Part shown: positions 24,644-33,925 of the stretch, one piece after another
Layout of the letters: every line of letters starts with the position of its first letter
How positions within the stretch are numbered: position 1 is the stretch's first letter
Virus record (IMG/VR): IMGVR_UViG_3300043137_000362
Location: 1 to 64,000 of that record
DNA length: 64,000 bases
From: a virus
Direction: 5' to 3' (one strand)
Notes under the pieces: generated by a model
What the model was told of the DNA's origin: nothing
The model's database searches: none
What the model saw: the letters and a program-made list of their open reading frames with translations, nothing else
Position numbers and translations under genes: made by a program

Positions 24644-25609
24644 TTATTTTTTGTATTCGTTTAAATAATAATCAATCGTTTCTTTCAATCCCTCTTTAAG
24701 AGATACTTGTTGTTTTATACCAAATGATTCGGCTCTTTCAGTGCTCATCAAACGTTTTGTATCACCATTTGGTTTAGTTGGGTCCCACTCAATTCCAACT
24801 TTAACTCCATACATATCTTCATATATTTCTACAAGAGTTTCTGCAAGTTCTTTAATTGTCACACCAGTTCCACTACCTAAATTGATTGGTTGTGTTAATT
24901 TTTGTTCATATGATTGAATAATACCATCTGCAACATCTCCTGCATAGATAAAATCTCTAATTGGAGAACCATCTCCCCAACATACTAATGGATGTTCTTT
25001 TTCACCAAATAAACGTTTGATTAACGATGCAATGACAGTAGATTCTGGACCGAAATTATCATGTCTACCATAAATGTTTGCAGGTCTTACAATTGATGCT
25101 TTATTCCAATCGTATGATACTGAATATACTTCTGCTTGAAGTTCACCTAATCTCTTAGCCCATCCTGCATATTTATCTTTTTCTGATGGGAATGTTTTCC
25201 AAACATCATCTTCATAGAATACTTCTGCTGGTTGATATACTCCAACCGTTGATGTATATACATACCATTCAACTCCTTCTAATCTTGATGCTTCCATCAT
25301 ATTAGTATTGAATTGCAACATTGGAACAAAATAATCAGCAGGTTGTTCGGCTGCTCTTTTTGGAGAACCCTTTACACCTGCGATGTGAAAAATTACATCT
25401 TGTCCTTCTACTACTTTTTTACAATTTGAAAATTCTCTTAAATCAGCTTTGATGAATTGATAATTTTCATCTTTATACTTTTCCAATTGATTTGTTGGTT
25501 CGTGAATATCCACTGCCGTTACAAACGCACCTCTATCGATACATTTTTGAACCATGTAATTACCAACTAATCCGTTGGCACCTGTGATTAAAACCTTTTT
25601 ACCATTCAT
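24644..25609 (-). CDS. NAD-dependent sugar epimerase (GDP-fucose-synthase-like)
   Basis: This 321-residue extended SDR has the nucleotide motif GANGLVG (10-16), HIAGVKGSP, TSTVGVY and a catalytic region KYAGWAKRLGELQ, in which Tyr and Lys are one residue further apart than in Y-x3-K. VRPANIYGRHDNFGP and VCWGDGSPIRDFIYAGDVADG match GDP-4-keto-6-deoxy-mannose epimerase-reductases and relatives. It overlaps the upstream transferase by 11 bases and precedes a second epimerase. A role in making a deoxy or epimerised sugar nucleotide is likely; which one is not shown. Confidence 0.88.
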   Translation of the reverse strand: MNGKKVLITGANGLVGNYMVQKCIDRGAFVTAVDIHEPTNQLEKYKDENYQFIKADLREFSNCKKVVEGQDVIFHIAGVKGSPKRAAEQPADYFVPMLQFNTNMMEASRLEGVEWYVYTSTVGVYQPAEVFYEDDVWKTFPSEKDKYAGWAKRLGELQAEVYSVSYDWNKASIVRPANIYGRHDNFGPESTVIASLIKRLFGEKEHPLVCWGDGSPIRDFIYAGDVADGIIQSYEQKLTQPINLGSGTGVTIKELAETLVEIYEDMYGVKVGIEWDPTKPNGDTKRLMSTERAESFGIKQQVSLKEGLKETIDYYLNEYKK

Positions 25610-26741
25610 TTTCTATATTTTTAAAAATTTGTGGAAAACTATCTAACTCTAATGAATTAAACAATTCCCTATTATATATACATATATTTTTAGTTTTTAG
25701 ATATATTTCATTGATTTCTTCAATTGATTTTGAATTTAAACCTTTAACTAAATCCATAAGAACTTTTAACCTCTCTCGCCAATCCTCAATCTCATCATAA
25801 CTCTCATCCCAAACATCTGAAAATGTTTTATAACCATACGTTTTTAACCTCTTCAAATATTGATATGGACCAAATACTATAAATGGTTGATAGCAAATTA
25901 TTGGTTTTAATATTTTTTCAGAAATGAATAATTGATTACAATCAAACGATGTTTCCGTTACTAAATTAATACAAGAATTTAAAAATAAATCTTTTTTAAA
26001 AGTAGCGTTAGTGCCAAATCCACTTTTATTTTCACAATCCATAGTATCTAATTCAATTGGAATTTGTTTATTATAAAAATCTCTACGGTGTATTATACTA
26101 CCAACTGATTCAATATCACCCAAAGTTTCTAATGGTGATAAAAAACTAAAATACGAAGCTGAATAATCGTTAGTTAGATATTCATGTAGTAATCGTGCAC
26201 GATGGTGTTTATCGGTAGTTCTATTAAATGATATAAATTTTTTTGTTCTAAAATTATCTAATTCATTAATTTGAATATCTTCACTCACATAACCCAATGC
26301 ATTTTTATGTTTAAATAAAAAATATTTTGAATGTTTGGATGATGCTTCTTCTAAAAAATAATCAATTACATATTTTTCAGGCAAAGCAGTATTACTATCA
26401 ATTATTATAAATTTATTAGGAATTGTTTTATTTAAAAATTCAATTGTTTCGATATAACTAGAATATGAAGATGGGTCTGCAAGACTTACTGCTAATAATT
26501 TAACATCATTATTATTAATAAAATTTATTAGGTCATTATCTAAATTAGAAAATGATTGAAGGCTACATTTACCTTCCATTAATATTAAATTTTTATATCC
26601 TTCGCGTATTTCTCCATTAAAGGTGTGTGAATATTTACTTTTATCTACATTCCAAAATAAAGGGCCTGCAATTGTAGTATTATCATCTCCATTTTTTTCT
26701 AACTTATGACTGAACCATACGAAATTTAAAAGACTACCCAT
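25599..26741 (-). CDS. Putative glycosyltransferase of the WDESYDE family, copy B
   Basis: This 380-residue protein shares the two family blocks: SFNRTTDKHHRARLLHEYL in the middle and, near the C-terminus, FISEKILKPIICYQPFIVFG followed by LKTYGYKTFSDVWDESYDE. A short N-terminal part before them differs from the other copies. It overlaps both neighbours (16 and 11 bases) and lies between the TPP alpha subunit and an epimerase, so it is part of the same transcript. A sugar-transfer role is inferred from context and from the S-E-K block. Confidence 0.65.
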   Translation of the reverse strand: MGSLLNFVWFSHKLEKNGDDNTTIAGPLFWNVDKSKYSHTFNGEIREGYKNLILMEGKCSLQSFSNLDNDLINFINNNDVKLLAVSLADPSSYSSYIETIEFLNKTIPNKFIIIDSNTALPEKYVIDYFLEEASSKHSKYFLFKHKNALGYVSEDIQINELDNFRTKKFISFNRTTDKHHRARLLHEYLTNDYSASYFSFLSPLETLGDIESVGSIIHRRDFYNKQIPIELDTMDCENKSGFGTNATFKKDLFLNSCINLVTETSFDCNQLFISEKILKPIICYQPFIVFGPYQYLKRLKTYGYKTFSDVWDESYDEIEDWRERLKVLMDLVKGLNSKSIEEINEIYLKTKNICIYNRELFNSLELDSFPQIFKNIENEW

Positions 26742-27364
26742 TTGCCAGTTCCGTAATGCGGATATTTTGATTTATATTTATAATAAATTACATCTTCTGG
26801 TATTTCTCTCTGAATACCTCCCCATGTATCTAAGGTTGGGGTGTTGGTTGAAACTTCATTATCTTCAACTATAAAATATAAAGGTAAATCATAGTTTCTT
26901 GCATATTTATGAACTTCATAAAATACACCAGTTTCGAAACTCATATCACCAATAAAACACCATACCTTTTCATCCCCACCTTTTAACTTAATCGATTTAG
27001 CAACACCCAATGCAATTGGTAAAGTTCCAGTTACGATTGCAGATGAATAAAAATTAGAAGCCTTATCAACAATTGTTATTGATTTACCATCTAATATTTT
27101 TTGTTTTAACGTTTGTGGTTCAACTCCATGTAGTAATGCATGATAATGGGAACGCCATGTTGAAAATACCCAATCTTGTGCACCTATTTTTTTGAAAATT
27201 TCAATTAGTTGATTTTCATTTCCGTTTGATAAGTGTATAGGACCAGTTATTTCACCATTTTCCCAATGCTTAATAATATCATCTTCAAATTCAATTAGTT
27301 GTTCGGCCGTTAAACTTCCACCCAACCATCTATCTTTGTGATATTCTAAATTTTTAATTTCCAT
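26726..27364 (-). CDS. Thiamine-diphosphate enzyme, alpha (diphosphate-binding) subunit, minimal
   Basis: This 212-residue protein matches the alpha subunit of E1-type dehydrogenases and the TPP domain of transketolases. RSHYHALLHGV (71-81) corresponds to the E1-alpha entry motif, TLPIALGVAKS precedes the coenzyme site, and the TPP signature runs from IGD (138-140) to EDNEVS (167-172) with the usual spacing. It is well short of the typical alpha subunit (about 320 residues or more). The probable partner is the pyrimidine-domain protein four genes downstream. It overlaps RmlC by 11 bases. The reaction is unknown; a ketol transfer or decarboxylation on a sugar or keto-acid is possible. Confidence 0.82.
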   Translation of the reverse strand: MEIKNLEYHKDRWLGGSLTAEQLIEFEDDIIKHWENGEITGPIHLSNGNENQLIEIFKKIGAQDWVFSTWRSHYHALLHGVEPQTLKQKILDGKSITIVDKASNFYSSAIVTGTLPIALGVAKSIKLKGGDEKVWCFIGDMSFETGVFYEVHKYARNYDLPLYFIVEDNEVSTNTPTLDTWGGIQREIPEDVIYYKYKSKYPHYGTGKWVVF

Positions 27365-27938
27365 TTCTATCTCTTTTTGAAAGAATCGGTGATTGAACCG
27401 GCCAATCTATACCAAATCTCGAATCATTAAATACAATTGTTTTTTGTTTATTCTCATCATTATATTCACCCTTATACGCCATTTTATATGTGAATATCGA
27501 ATCATCTTCCATTACAAAATGGCCATTAGCAAACATAGGCGGTATTAAAACTTGAGTTGCAGTTTCGGGTGAAATTACAAACGATTCCCATTTACCATAA
27601 TTGGGTTGTTGTTCTCTCATATCTAACACTACCAAATAAATTTTACCATGAATACAACTTACTAACTTCCAAGTCTTTTCATCGTAATGTAATCCACGTA
27701 ACACACCGAATTTTGATTTTGAGTATCTATCGTGTTTAAACTCTAATCCTTCGTTACGTTCGTTTGCTGGTAATAATCTATCGTAATATTCTGAATGATA
27801 TGTTGTTGATATTGAACCACGATATTCGTGATATATAGATGGTTGAACAATCTTCACTTCTGGTAATACCGAAGCATTATAAAAGTGAAAATCGTTCCAA
27901 TCTCTTTCTTTGTAAAATATACTACGTCCTTGTGCCAT
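27354..27938 (-). CDS. rfbC: dTDP-4-dehydrorhamnose 3,5-epimerase-like cupin (RmlC family)
   Basis: This 194-residue protein is an RmlC-type sugar epimerase. HDRYSKSKFGVLRGLHYD corresponds to the family block with the catalytic histidine, VSCIHGKIYLVVLDMREQ to the central beta strands, IPPMFANGHFVMEDDS to the second conserved block, and RFGIDWPVQSPILSKRD to the C-terminal block. Length is normal for the family. It overlaps the upstream epimerase gene by 17 bases. No RmlA, RmlB or RmlD homologue was recognised as such in the window, so it must use a host precursor or act on a different 4-keto sugar. Confidence 0.9.
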   Translation of the reverse strand: MAQGRSIFYKERDWNDFHFYNASVLPEVKIVQPSIYHEYRGSISTTYHSEYYDRLLPANERNEGLEFKHDRYSKSKFGVLRGLHYDEKTWKLVSCIHGKIYLVVLDMREQQPNYGKWESFVISPETATQVLIPPMFANGHFVMEDDSIFTYKMAYKGEYNDENKQKTIVFNDSRFGIDWPVQSPILSKRDRNGN

Positions 27939-28887
27939 AACCTAATGGAAATCCATTCCTATATTTTGATGATAAATCTTGTATTAAAATTGTGTATGTT
28001 TTGATTAGTTCCACAATACCATCATCTAAACTCCAATCTGGACTCCAGCCTGTTGCTTCGATTTTAGCATTTGAAACCACATAATCTCTTTTATCGGGAT
28101 CTTCATAAAAATCTGAATATGTAATTGCGAAATTGGGAACATATTCTTTAATTTTTTCTACCAATTGCTGTTTAGTTAAATTAGCAGATGATAATCCTAC
28201 ATTAAATACATCTCCACTAAATTTTTCATAATTTTCTATCATATATTGGAATGTTTTAGCAACATCTCTAATATGAATGTAATTACGAGTAAAGTTTTTC
28301 TCAAAAATGGTAATATACTTATCAGTTAATGCTTTGTAAACAAATTCGTTTACCAATAAATCCATTCTCATTCTAGGTGAAGAACCGAATACCGTTGCTA
28401 ATCTAATTGAAACTCCACCGATATTTAAAACCTCTCTTTCTGCTTTTACTTTTGTCACACCATAATGTGAAATTGGGTTAAGTGGACTTTCTTCAGTGCA
28501 CTCTCCGTTTTCTCCTATTCCATATCCACTATTTGTATTTGGATATACCACCCTTATTTTCGTATCTTTAACTATTTCACATATTTTTCTAACATGATCA
28601 TAGTTTACTGCAGTTGCCAAATCTTTATCTCTATCGCAAGCGGGGAATCCTACGATTGCTGCCAGAGGAATTACTACATCGAATGATGGAACTAATTCTT
28701 CTAACAATTTATGATTTCTGACATCTCCATAAATAAAATCAAAATTTTTATTATGTGAGTAGTGAATTAAAGATGTTTGATTATACATCAAATTATCTAA
28801 TATAGTTACGCTATATCCACTATTCAATAATCGCTCAGTTAAAACTGAACCCAAATAACCTGCACCACCTGTGATTAATACTTTCAT
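27922..28887 (-). CDS. NAD-dependent epimerase/dehydratase (third in the island)
   Basis: This 321-residue extended SDR has the Rossmann motif GGAGYLG (7-13), an early LDN acidic pair that binds the adenosine ribose, LAAIVGFPACDRD, the serine block NTNSGYG, and the catalytic YGVTK with canonical Y-x3-K spacing. LATVFGSSPRMRMDLLVNEF and NYIHIRDVAKTFQYM complete the pattern. It starts with an ATGA overlap on the upstream stop. It is only distantly like the other two epimerases, so the island probably performs several different sugar conversions. Confidence 0.9.
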   Translation of the reverse strand: MKVLITGGAGYLGSVLTERLLNSGYSVTILDNLMYNQTSLIHYSHNKNFDFIYGDVRNHKLLEELVPSFDVVIPLAAIVGFPACDRDKDLATAVNYDHVRKICEIVKDTKIRVVYPNTNSGYGIGENGECTEESPLNPISHYGVTKVKAEREVLNIGGVSIRLATVFGSSPRMRMDLLVNEFVYKALTDKYITIFEKNFTRNYIHIRDVAKTFQYMIENYEKFSGDVFNVGLSSANLTKQQLVEKIKEYVPNFAITYSDFYEDPDKRDYVVSNAKIEATGWSPDWSLDDGIVELIKTYTILIQDLSSKYRNGFPLGYGTRT

Positions 28888-30302
28888 ATAAGACCCTTAT
28901 CTATTACGTTGTTAAAAAATTCTTTTTGATATTGTTTTGTTGTATATAATTTATGTAATACTTTTTTATTATGAATCAAAACACTTTCCATCTCTTTAAT
29001 CATTAAAGTCATTTCTTCTTTTGATTTACTACACAAATCTTTTACAATATTTAAAATGATTTGAGTACGAGTTTTAAAATCTACCTCATCATCATATGAT
29101 TCATCCCACCATTTACTAAATGTTTTAAATCCATATGATTTTAAAACAGATAATATTTTTGAATTCCCCATTATAATAAATGGATGTAAATTCATTATTG
29201 GTTTTGTAGTTTTTTCGGTTATGAAACAATATTTTGATTCGGCGTTTGTTTCCGAAACTATTGTAAAATAACTATTTTCATATTCATCTTTTCTACTTAA
29301 AAAATTATGAAAATCGGCAACCTTTTCACCATCATTATTATCTATAATTAATGGATAATAATTTTTATAGTTATTTTTTATATCCAATATATCTTCATAT
29401 ACTAAATTCAATTGTGGATACTGATTTGAATTGTTTACAAAGTTTTCAAAATGAGGATTTTCAAAAAATGATATATAACCCTTATCTATTAAATTTTCTT
29501 TATATAATTTATTCAAAAAATATGACCTATGTATTCTATCGGAATTTCGATTATACATTAAAAAGTATTTATCCTTAAAATCATAATTTATATCTTGTTG
29601 AATTGAATATTCGTAATCATTTTCAGTTATACTATTATTTGCAACACGTAATTCCGATATATACTTTCCAGCAGTTAGTAAATAATTGTTATTACAATAA
29701 ACTGAAATTCTATGTTTGTATTTTTTTAAATTTATAGTATCATTTATAAAATTATTGTTTGTTGATATTATAACTTTATTTTTATGATTTATATTATGTT
29801 TATTTAAAAAATCATCAATTTTTGTTAAAAATGATTCATTATGTGGATACGCACCTTCCCTATAATCCATAAAAACTATTTTAAAGTTTTTATTATCTTT
29901 AATTAATTTTATCAATTGAGGTGAAAAAAAATCACTCAAATCAAATTTATCAGAACCATAATATTCATATAAATTATTTACATTTAAAGATTCTAATACC
30001 ACTAAATACAATTGAGTTTCATCTATTTCTTGTTTCAATTCAGTAGTTAAACGATAATTTGTATTTGGTGTTTGTTCAACTATATAAGTTTGAAATCCAG
30101 CTGTTCTATTTAATTTAAAATCACTTGGTGATTCTAATGGTGGATAGTATCCGGCAAATGATTCATGAATTTTATTTAATTTTTTTATAACATTTATACC
30201 AATAGTTTGTTTAGTATATCCAAAAGGCAAATAACCTTCGGGTGTTCTAAAATCAAACACAAAATTAGTAATTGGTATGTTATTTAAATCTCTGGCATCC
30301 AT
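28884..30302 (-). CDS. Putative glycosyltransferase of the WDESYDE family, copy C
   Basis: This 472-residue protein shares the family blocks: MYNRNSDRIHRSYFLNKLY, then FITEKTTKPIMNLHPFIIMG and LKSYGFKTFSKWWDESYDD near the C-terminus. The first half is unlike the others apart from a strand-rich region. It overlaps the upstream LamG protein by 19 bases and shares an ATGA junction with the downstream epimerase. Base composition is very AT-rich, as in copies A and B. I infer a role in adding a sugar; no catalytic residue can be named. Confidence 0.65.
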   Translation of the reverse strand: MDARDLNNIPITNFVFDFRTPEGYLPFGYTKQTIGINVIKKLNKIHESFAGYYPPLESPSDFKLNRTAGFQTYIVEQTPNTNYRLTTELKQEIDETQLYLVVLESLNVNNLYEYYGSDKFDLSDFFSPQLIKLIKDNKNFKIVFMDYREGAYPHNESFLTKIDDFLNKHNINHKNKVIISTNNNFINDTINLKKYKHRISVYCNNNYLLTAGKYISELRVANNSITENDYEYSIQQDINYDFKDKYFLMYNRNSDRIHRSYFLNKLYKENLIDKGYISFFENPHFENFVNNSNQYPQLNLVYEDILDIKNNYKNYYPLIIDNNDGEKVADFHNFLSRKDEYENSYFTIVSETNAESKYCFITEKTTKPIMNLHPFIIMGNSKILSVLKSYGFKTFSKWWDESYDDEVDFKTRTQIILNIVKDLCSKSKEEMTLMIKEMESVLIHNKKVLHKLYTTKQYQKEFFNNVIDKGLI

Positions 30303-30997
30303 GAGTTGTCAAATTTAATTAAATTATTTCCATTACCTGATATATCAAGTATTTTATATGGAGTTTGGTCTTCAAAATTAAATGAAGCAACAGCACTTTT
30401 ATTTATTAAATTAGTTTTATAATCTAAAAATATTTCTTTAAATTCATCTGCAGTAAATATTCTTGGTATAATTGAAACGTATGAAATTTCACCAAACAAA
30501 AAGTGATGAAATTTAGAATTAATATATCCCAAAGGCATTGATGCTCCAACCCATAATAAGGCGTTACTATAATCTACAATATTTCCTTCTAACTTTATTT
30601 TATTAGTTTTACCATTACAATAAATAAATGTTTCATTTTTATGAACATCGACTGAAAATCCGATTTCAAGTTCTTCTTGTAAATCCGTAATATAAATTGA
30701 ATTTACATATTCAGTATTCTCACTATCATCGTTTTGTGTCCAAATTTTAGCATTAATCCAACAATCATTTTTTTCCGTTTTGAATGCAGTAATTCCCATA
30801 TGCATTCCATTTATCACAACAATACCCGATTGGTTAGTATCACCATTAGCATCCATTTTATCCCAATCAACTTTTACTTTTGTTAAGAAAGAAAAATTAT
30901 CAGTTGTTATTTTTTTTATTGGATATGTGCTCAATCCATATTGACTATCGGGTGAAATAAACCACGAAGTTTGGCCATCTAAATTTATTTTACTCAT
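30284..30997 (-). CDS. Stand-alone LamG/concanavalin-like lectin domain protein
   Basis: This 237-residue protein is essentially one LamG-type jelly-roll domain: DNFSFLTKVKVDW, a GIVVINGMHMGI strand, VDVHKNETFIYCNGKTNKI, LLWVGASMPLGYINSKFHHF and LFGEISYVSIIPRIFTADEF, followed by SFNFEDQTPYKILDISGNGN. The pattern matches the LamG domains inserted in the two galactosyltransferase-like proteins further upstream. No signal peptide is present. It overlaps both neighbours. It may bind the island's glycan or be carried on the virion; neither is shown. Confidence 0.7.
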   Translation of the reverse strand: MSKINLDGQTSWFISPDSQYGLSTYPIKKITTDNFSFLTKVKVDWDKMDANGDTNQSGIVVINGMHMGITAFKTEKNDCWINAKIWTQNDDSENTEYVNSIYITDLQEELEIGFSVDVHKNETFIYCNGKTNKIKLEGNIVDYSNALLWVGASMPLGYINSKFHHFLFGEISYVSIIPRIFTADEFKEIFLDYKTNLINKSAVASFNFEDQTPYKILDISGNGNNLIKFDNSWMPEI

Positions 30998-32445
30998 AGT
31001 TGTATTGTTTTTGTGAATTCAAAAAATTCAGCTAATTCTGGGAATGTTTTATTAAAATTAGTTCCTCTACGTTTGTCGTGTTCTGTGAAATACTTACCAA
31101 AATTGTATCTATTATGCATTTGAGTAGATGAATCTTGTGGTGAAATCATCCAATCATATGTTCTTTTAATTTTTTGTATTTCAATATCGGAATATCCAAT
31201 AAATATATTTTCAAAAAGAGGCACTCCTAAAAAATCCGTAAGTTGGGCTTGTTTAAAAATAGTTTCACTCCATTGATATGGTAATACTTGCACAGTTTGA
31301 TGTAATGGATAGCGTAAATATGATGTATCCAAGAATACAGCAGAATTCCAATATCTATCCGTAGAACCATACTCCTTTTTCAATCCATAAACTCCATTAA
31401 TTAATTTATCGTAATTTGGAACTGATAATGCATTATATGTGACCATAAAAGTTAAATTAACTCTTGGACATTTACTCAATATTTTGTTTACATTATCCCA
31501 AAAACGATTAAACTCTAATCCAGTACGAATGTATTCGGCCTGTTCTCCCCATGTATCTACTGATGTGAAAATAATAAATTCATTTACTCTATTCTCATCA
31601 CAAATTTTTGAAACTTTTTCAATAAATCTATCTATCAACTTATCAGGTACACCTAAGTTTGAATTTATAGCAAGATTTAATTTTCTATTTGGATTTGGAT
31701 TTTCGATGATGTAATCCAATACATCCCATGTATCTTTTGACATTAATGGTTCTCCACCCGTAATTCTAAACGTATGCAGGTCTTTATATAAATCAGGCCA
31801 CCATTTCCAAAACGCATCTACATATGGATTTTGTTCCGTTTGTTTAAATGGCATTTTATTTTCTGCAATTGCATATTCCAAATTATTAAACTTATCAGTT
31901 GTTGGATATGCACCATGCTTTTCAATTTCTTCCATCCATTTGGTTGAAAACGCCGGAGAGCAATATGAGCATTTAAAATTACATGCGTTTGAAAAAGCAA
32001 CTTCAACGTATTTTGGGTTGTAATCTGCTCTCCAATCTAATTTTTTAATTTCATTGTAATGGGGTAATGACCAACTTTCAGATGATTTAAATGTTCTATC
32101 TGAAAATCTTTCTGAATTATCTTCTACATTCCAGCAGTAATCACATTCTGATGGTCTTTCACCTTCTAACATTTCTTTTCTTCTTCTTTTTTTGTAAGTA
32201 GTATTGTGAAGTGCAGATGGATTTCTAGCAATTTCACTTTTAGAAATCGCATGAGTACGTGGGTGATGACATGAATGTGTATGACCCAATTGTAGGTGCA
32301 TCGTTACTTGTGTCCATTTTGCAAGACACATACCTTTACCAATAACATCTAATTTTTCTTTTACTTCAACATAGAACGGATTTTCTCCACCAAATTGTTT
32401 TTTTAATTTGTCAGTATTCTCTTGTTGTTTTTGTTTATCTTCCAT
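30994..32445 (-). CDS. Radical SAM enzyme with extra cysteines (twitch-type)
   Basis: This 483-residue protein carries the radical SAM motif CNFKCSYC (Cys155, Cys159, Cys162) and the SAM-binding FRITGGEPLM. Additional cysteines at 40, 59, 101 and 104, N-terminal to the core, could bind an auxiliary iron-sulfur cluster, as in twitch or SPASM-type enzymes. VEVAFSNACNFKC and LNLAINSNLG are typical of this phage-associated group. It overlaps the downstream LamG gene by four bases. The substrate may be a sugar or a protein side chain; sequence does not decide. Confidence 0.82.
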   Translation of the reverse strand: MEDKQKQQENTDKLKKQFGGENPFYVEVKEKLDVIGKGMCLAKWTQVTMHLQLGHTHSCHHPRTHAISKSEIARNPSALHNTTYKKRRRKEMLEGERPSECDYCWNVEDNSERFSDRTFKSSESWSLPHYNEIKKLDWRADYNPKYVEVAFSNACNFKCSYCSPAFSTKWMEEIEKHGAYPTTDKFNNLEYAIAENKMPFKQTEQNPYVDAFWKWWPDLYKDLHTFRITGGEPLMSKDTWDVLDYIIENPNPNRKLNLAINSNLGVPDKLIDRFIEKVSKICDENRVNEFIIFTSVDTWGEQAEYIRTGLEFNRFWDNVNKILSKCPRVNLTFMVTYNALSVPNYDKLINGVYGLKKEYGSTDRYWNSAVFLDTSYLRYPLHQTVQVLPYQWSETIFKQAQLTDFLGVPLFENIFIGYSDIEIQKIKRTYDWMISPQDSSTQMHNRYNFGKYFTEHDKRRGTNFNKTFPELAEFFEFTKTIQL

Positions 32446-32458
32446 ATATTAATATATA

Positions 32459-33925
32459 TTACAATTTTACATTTATCATTTTTGCTGAAGGGGTTAGTTC
32501 TTCAATACTAACTAATTCATAGTTTAGTTGAGCAATTCCATCGGATTTGTAATCCCATTCACCTTGTTGCATTTGTAAAACATATCTTCTTTCATTTCTA
32601 GCGGTAGTTTCACCCTTTGCCCATTTATCAACTCCACCTACGTTAATTAATCCCTCATCAATGTGGGGTAAACACCTTAATCTACCAGGTATTCTATGTG
32701 GAATTGTTGTATATGGAATTTTTATTTCTTCCGTTCTTTCCTCACAGCGATTGATTGAACCATTTGTTCCATTTCCACTCAAATCAATTGCAACATTTGG
32801 TGAGTTTTTTTGGTTTGAATGATTAAAATTATAATGTAGTTTCAATCCATCTGTTGGGGAATCTGTATGTATTTTTTCAATTTCAGTTGGTGATAATGCT
32901 CTATTCCAAATTTTAACATCTGCTATATCACCTTTAAACCAACGATTGACTTCATTCTTACCAACCGATGTAGTTGTTCCGATAAACCAATCTTCTAAAC
33001 CATAACTCTTCAAACGATTTTGGTAATGTAGTGGTGATTGGGTACCAGTTCCATGTCTTGCATCGGATTCTTTACCATTTAAATAAAAATGTATATTTTG
33101 AGATATAGTATCAACGGAAAGTGTCACCCAACTCCATTGATTTTCATAACGTTTCATCCATTGATATAAATGAGTTTGTTCATTATCCCAAAGTTGTGCA
33201 GTATATGCTCTACTATTATTATATGAAATACCATAATCATAACCTGGTCTTCTAATGATTGGATATTCACAAAATCTTCTTTCAGTATCACCTACTAACC
33301 AAATTGGAACTTTTTCTTCTTGTTGATTTGCTCGAACTAAAACTGAAATTGTATGAGAACGCGATGTGACGTTTCTTAAATCTGAATGTTTATCAATTTT
33401 TATATGTGATGATTTTCCATTAAAATGTAAAAATGTTTGAGGTGTTTGGGGAAATTCCATATAAGAATTATTAGCATAACCTTCTAATTGACATCGCCAA
33501 AACAAATCATCATCCTCCATACCCCAATCCCAATAATCATTAGAATACCCATTAGTCTTCTCAACTTGTTCTTTGGAGAATAATACCGCACCACCAAAAT
33601 ACTCTTCGTATTTCAACTTATAATCCATTTGAGAGATGTTTGTAGCGATGTGTATGGGATGTTCTTTTGGAAATGAGTAATCACATCCTTCTTCGGGTAT
33701 CATATCTATATCATGCCAAACTATGTAATCACATCCATCTTTGAATGCTTGTTCAGCTGCGATATTTTTCATTGCACCTCTATTGAATAATTTATCATCG
33801 GTTTGATGACCAAAATACATACAATATTCAATACCTTGTTCTTCTAAGTATTTTCCAACGATTGGAATGAATTCTTTTAAATGAGATTCTCTATTTCTAT
33901 ATGGGACACAAACTCCTAATTTCAT
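32459..33925 (-). CDS. Beta-1,4-galactosyltransferase-like (GT7) enzyme with inserted LamG domain, copy 2
   Basis: This 488-residue protein has the GT7 catalytic core: VPYRNRESHL (8-16), LFNRG, the metal-binding HDIDMIP (71-77), EEYFGGAVLFSKEQ (107-120) and DYWDWGMEDDDLFWR (130-144). At about residue 163 the core breaks off into a LamG-type domain (FLHFNGKSSHIKI, WVTLSVDTISQNIHFYLNGK, FKGDIADVKIWNRALS), and from about 405 the GT7 C-terminal part resumes, ending KSDGIAQLNYELVSIEEL. The canonical WGWG motif is WDWG here. It overlaps the upstream copy by one base. It should transfer a hexose to a glycan. Confidence 0.85.
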   Translation of the reverse strand: MKLGVCVPYRNRESHLKEFIPIVGKYLEEQGIEYCMYFGHQTDDKLFNRGAMKNIAAEQAFKDGCDYIVWHDIDMIPEEGCDYSFPKEHPIHIATNISQMDYKLKYEEYFGGAVLFSKEQVEKTNGYSNDYWDWGMEDDDLFWRCQLEGYANNSYMEFPQTPQTFLHFNGKSSHIKIDKHSDLRNVTSRSHTISVLVRANQQEEKVPIWLVGDTERRFCEYPIIRRPGYDYGISYNNSRAYTAQLWDNEQTHLYQWMKRYENQWSWVTLSVDTISQNIHFYLNGKESDARHGTGTQSPLHYQNRLKSYGLEDWFIGTTTSVGKNEVNRWFKGDIADVKIWNRALSPTEIEKIHTDSPTDGLKLHYNFNHSNQKNSPNVAIDLSGNGTNGSINRCEERTEEIKIPYTTIPHRIPGRLRCLPHIDEGLINVGGVDKWAKGETTARNERRYVLQMQQGEWDYKSDGIAQLNYELVSIEELTPSAKMINVKL

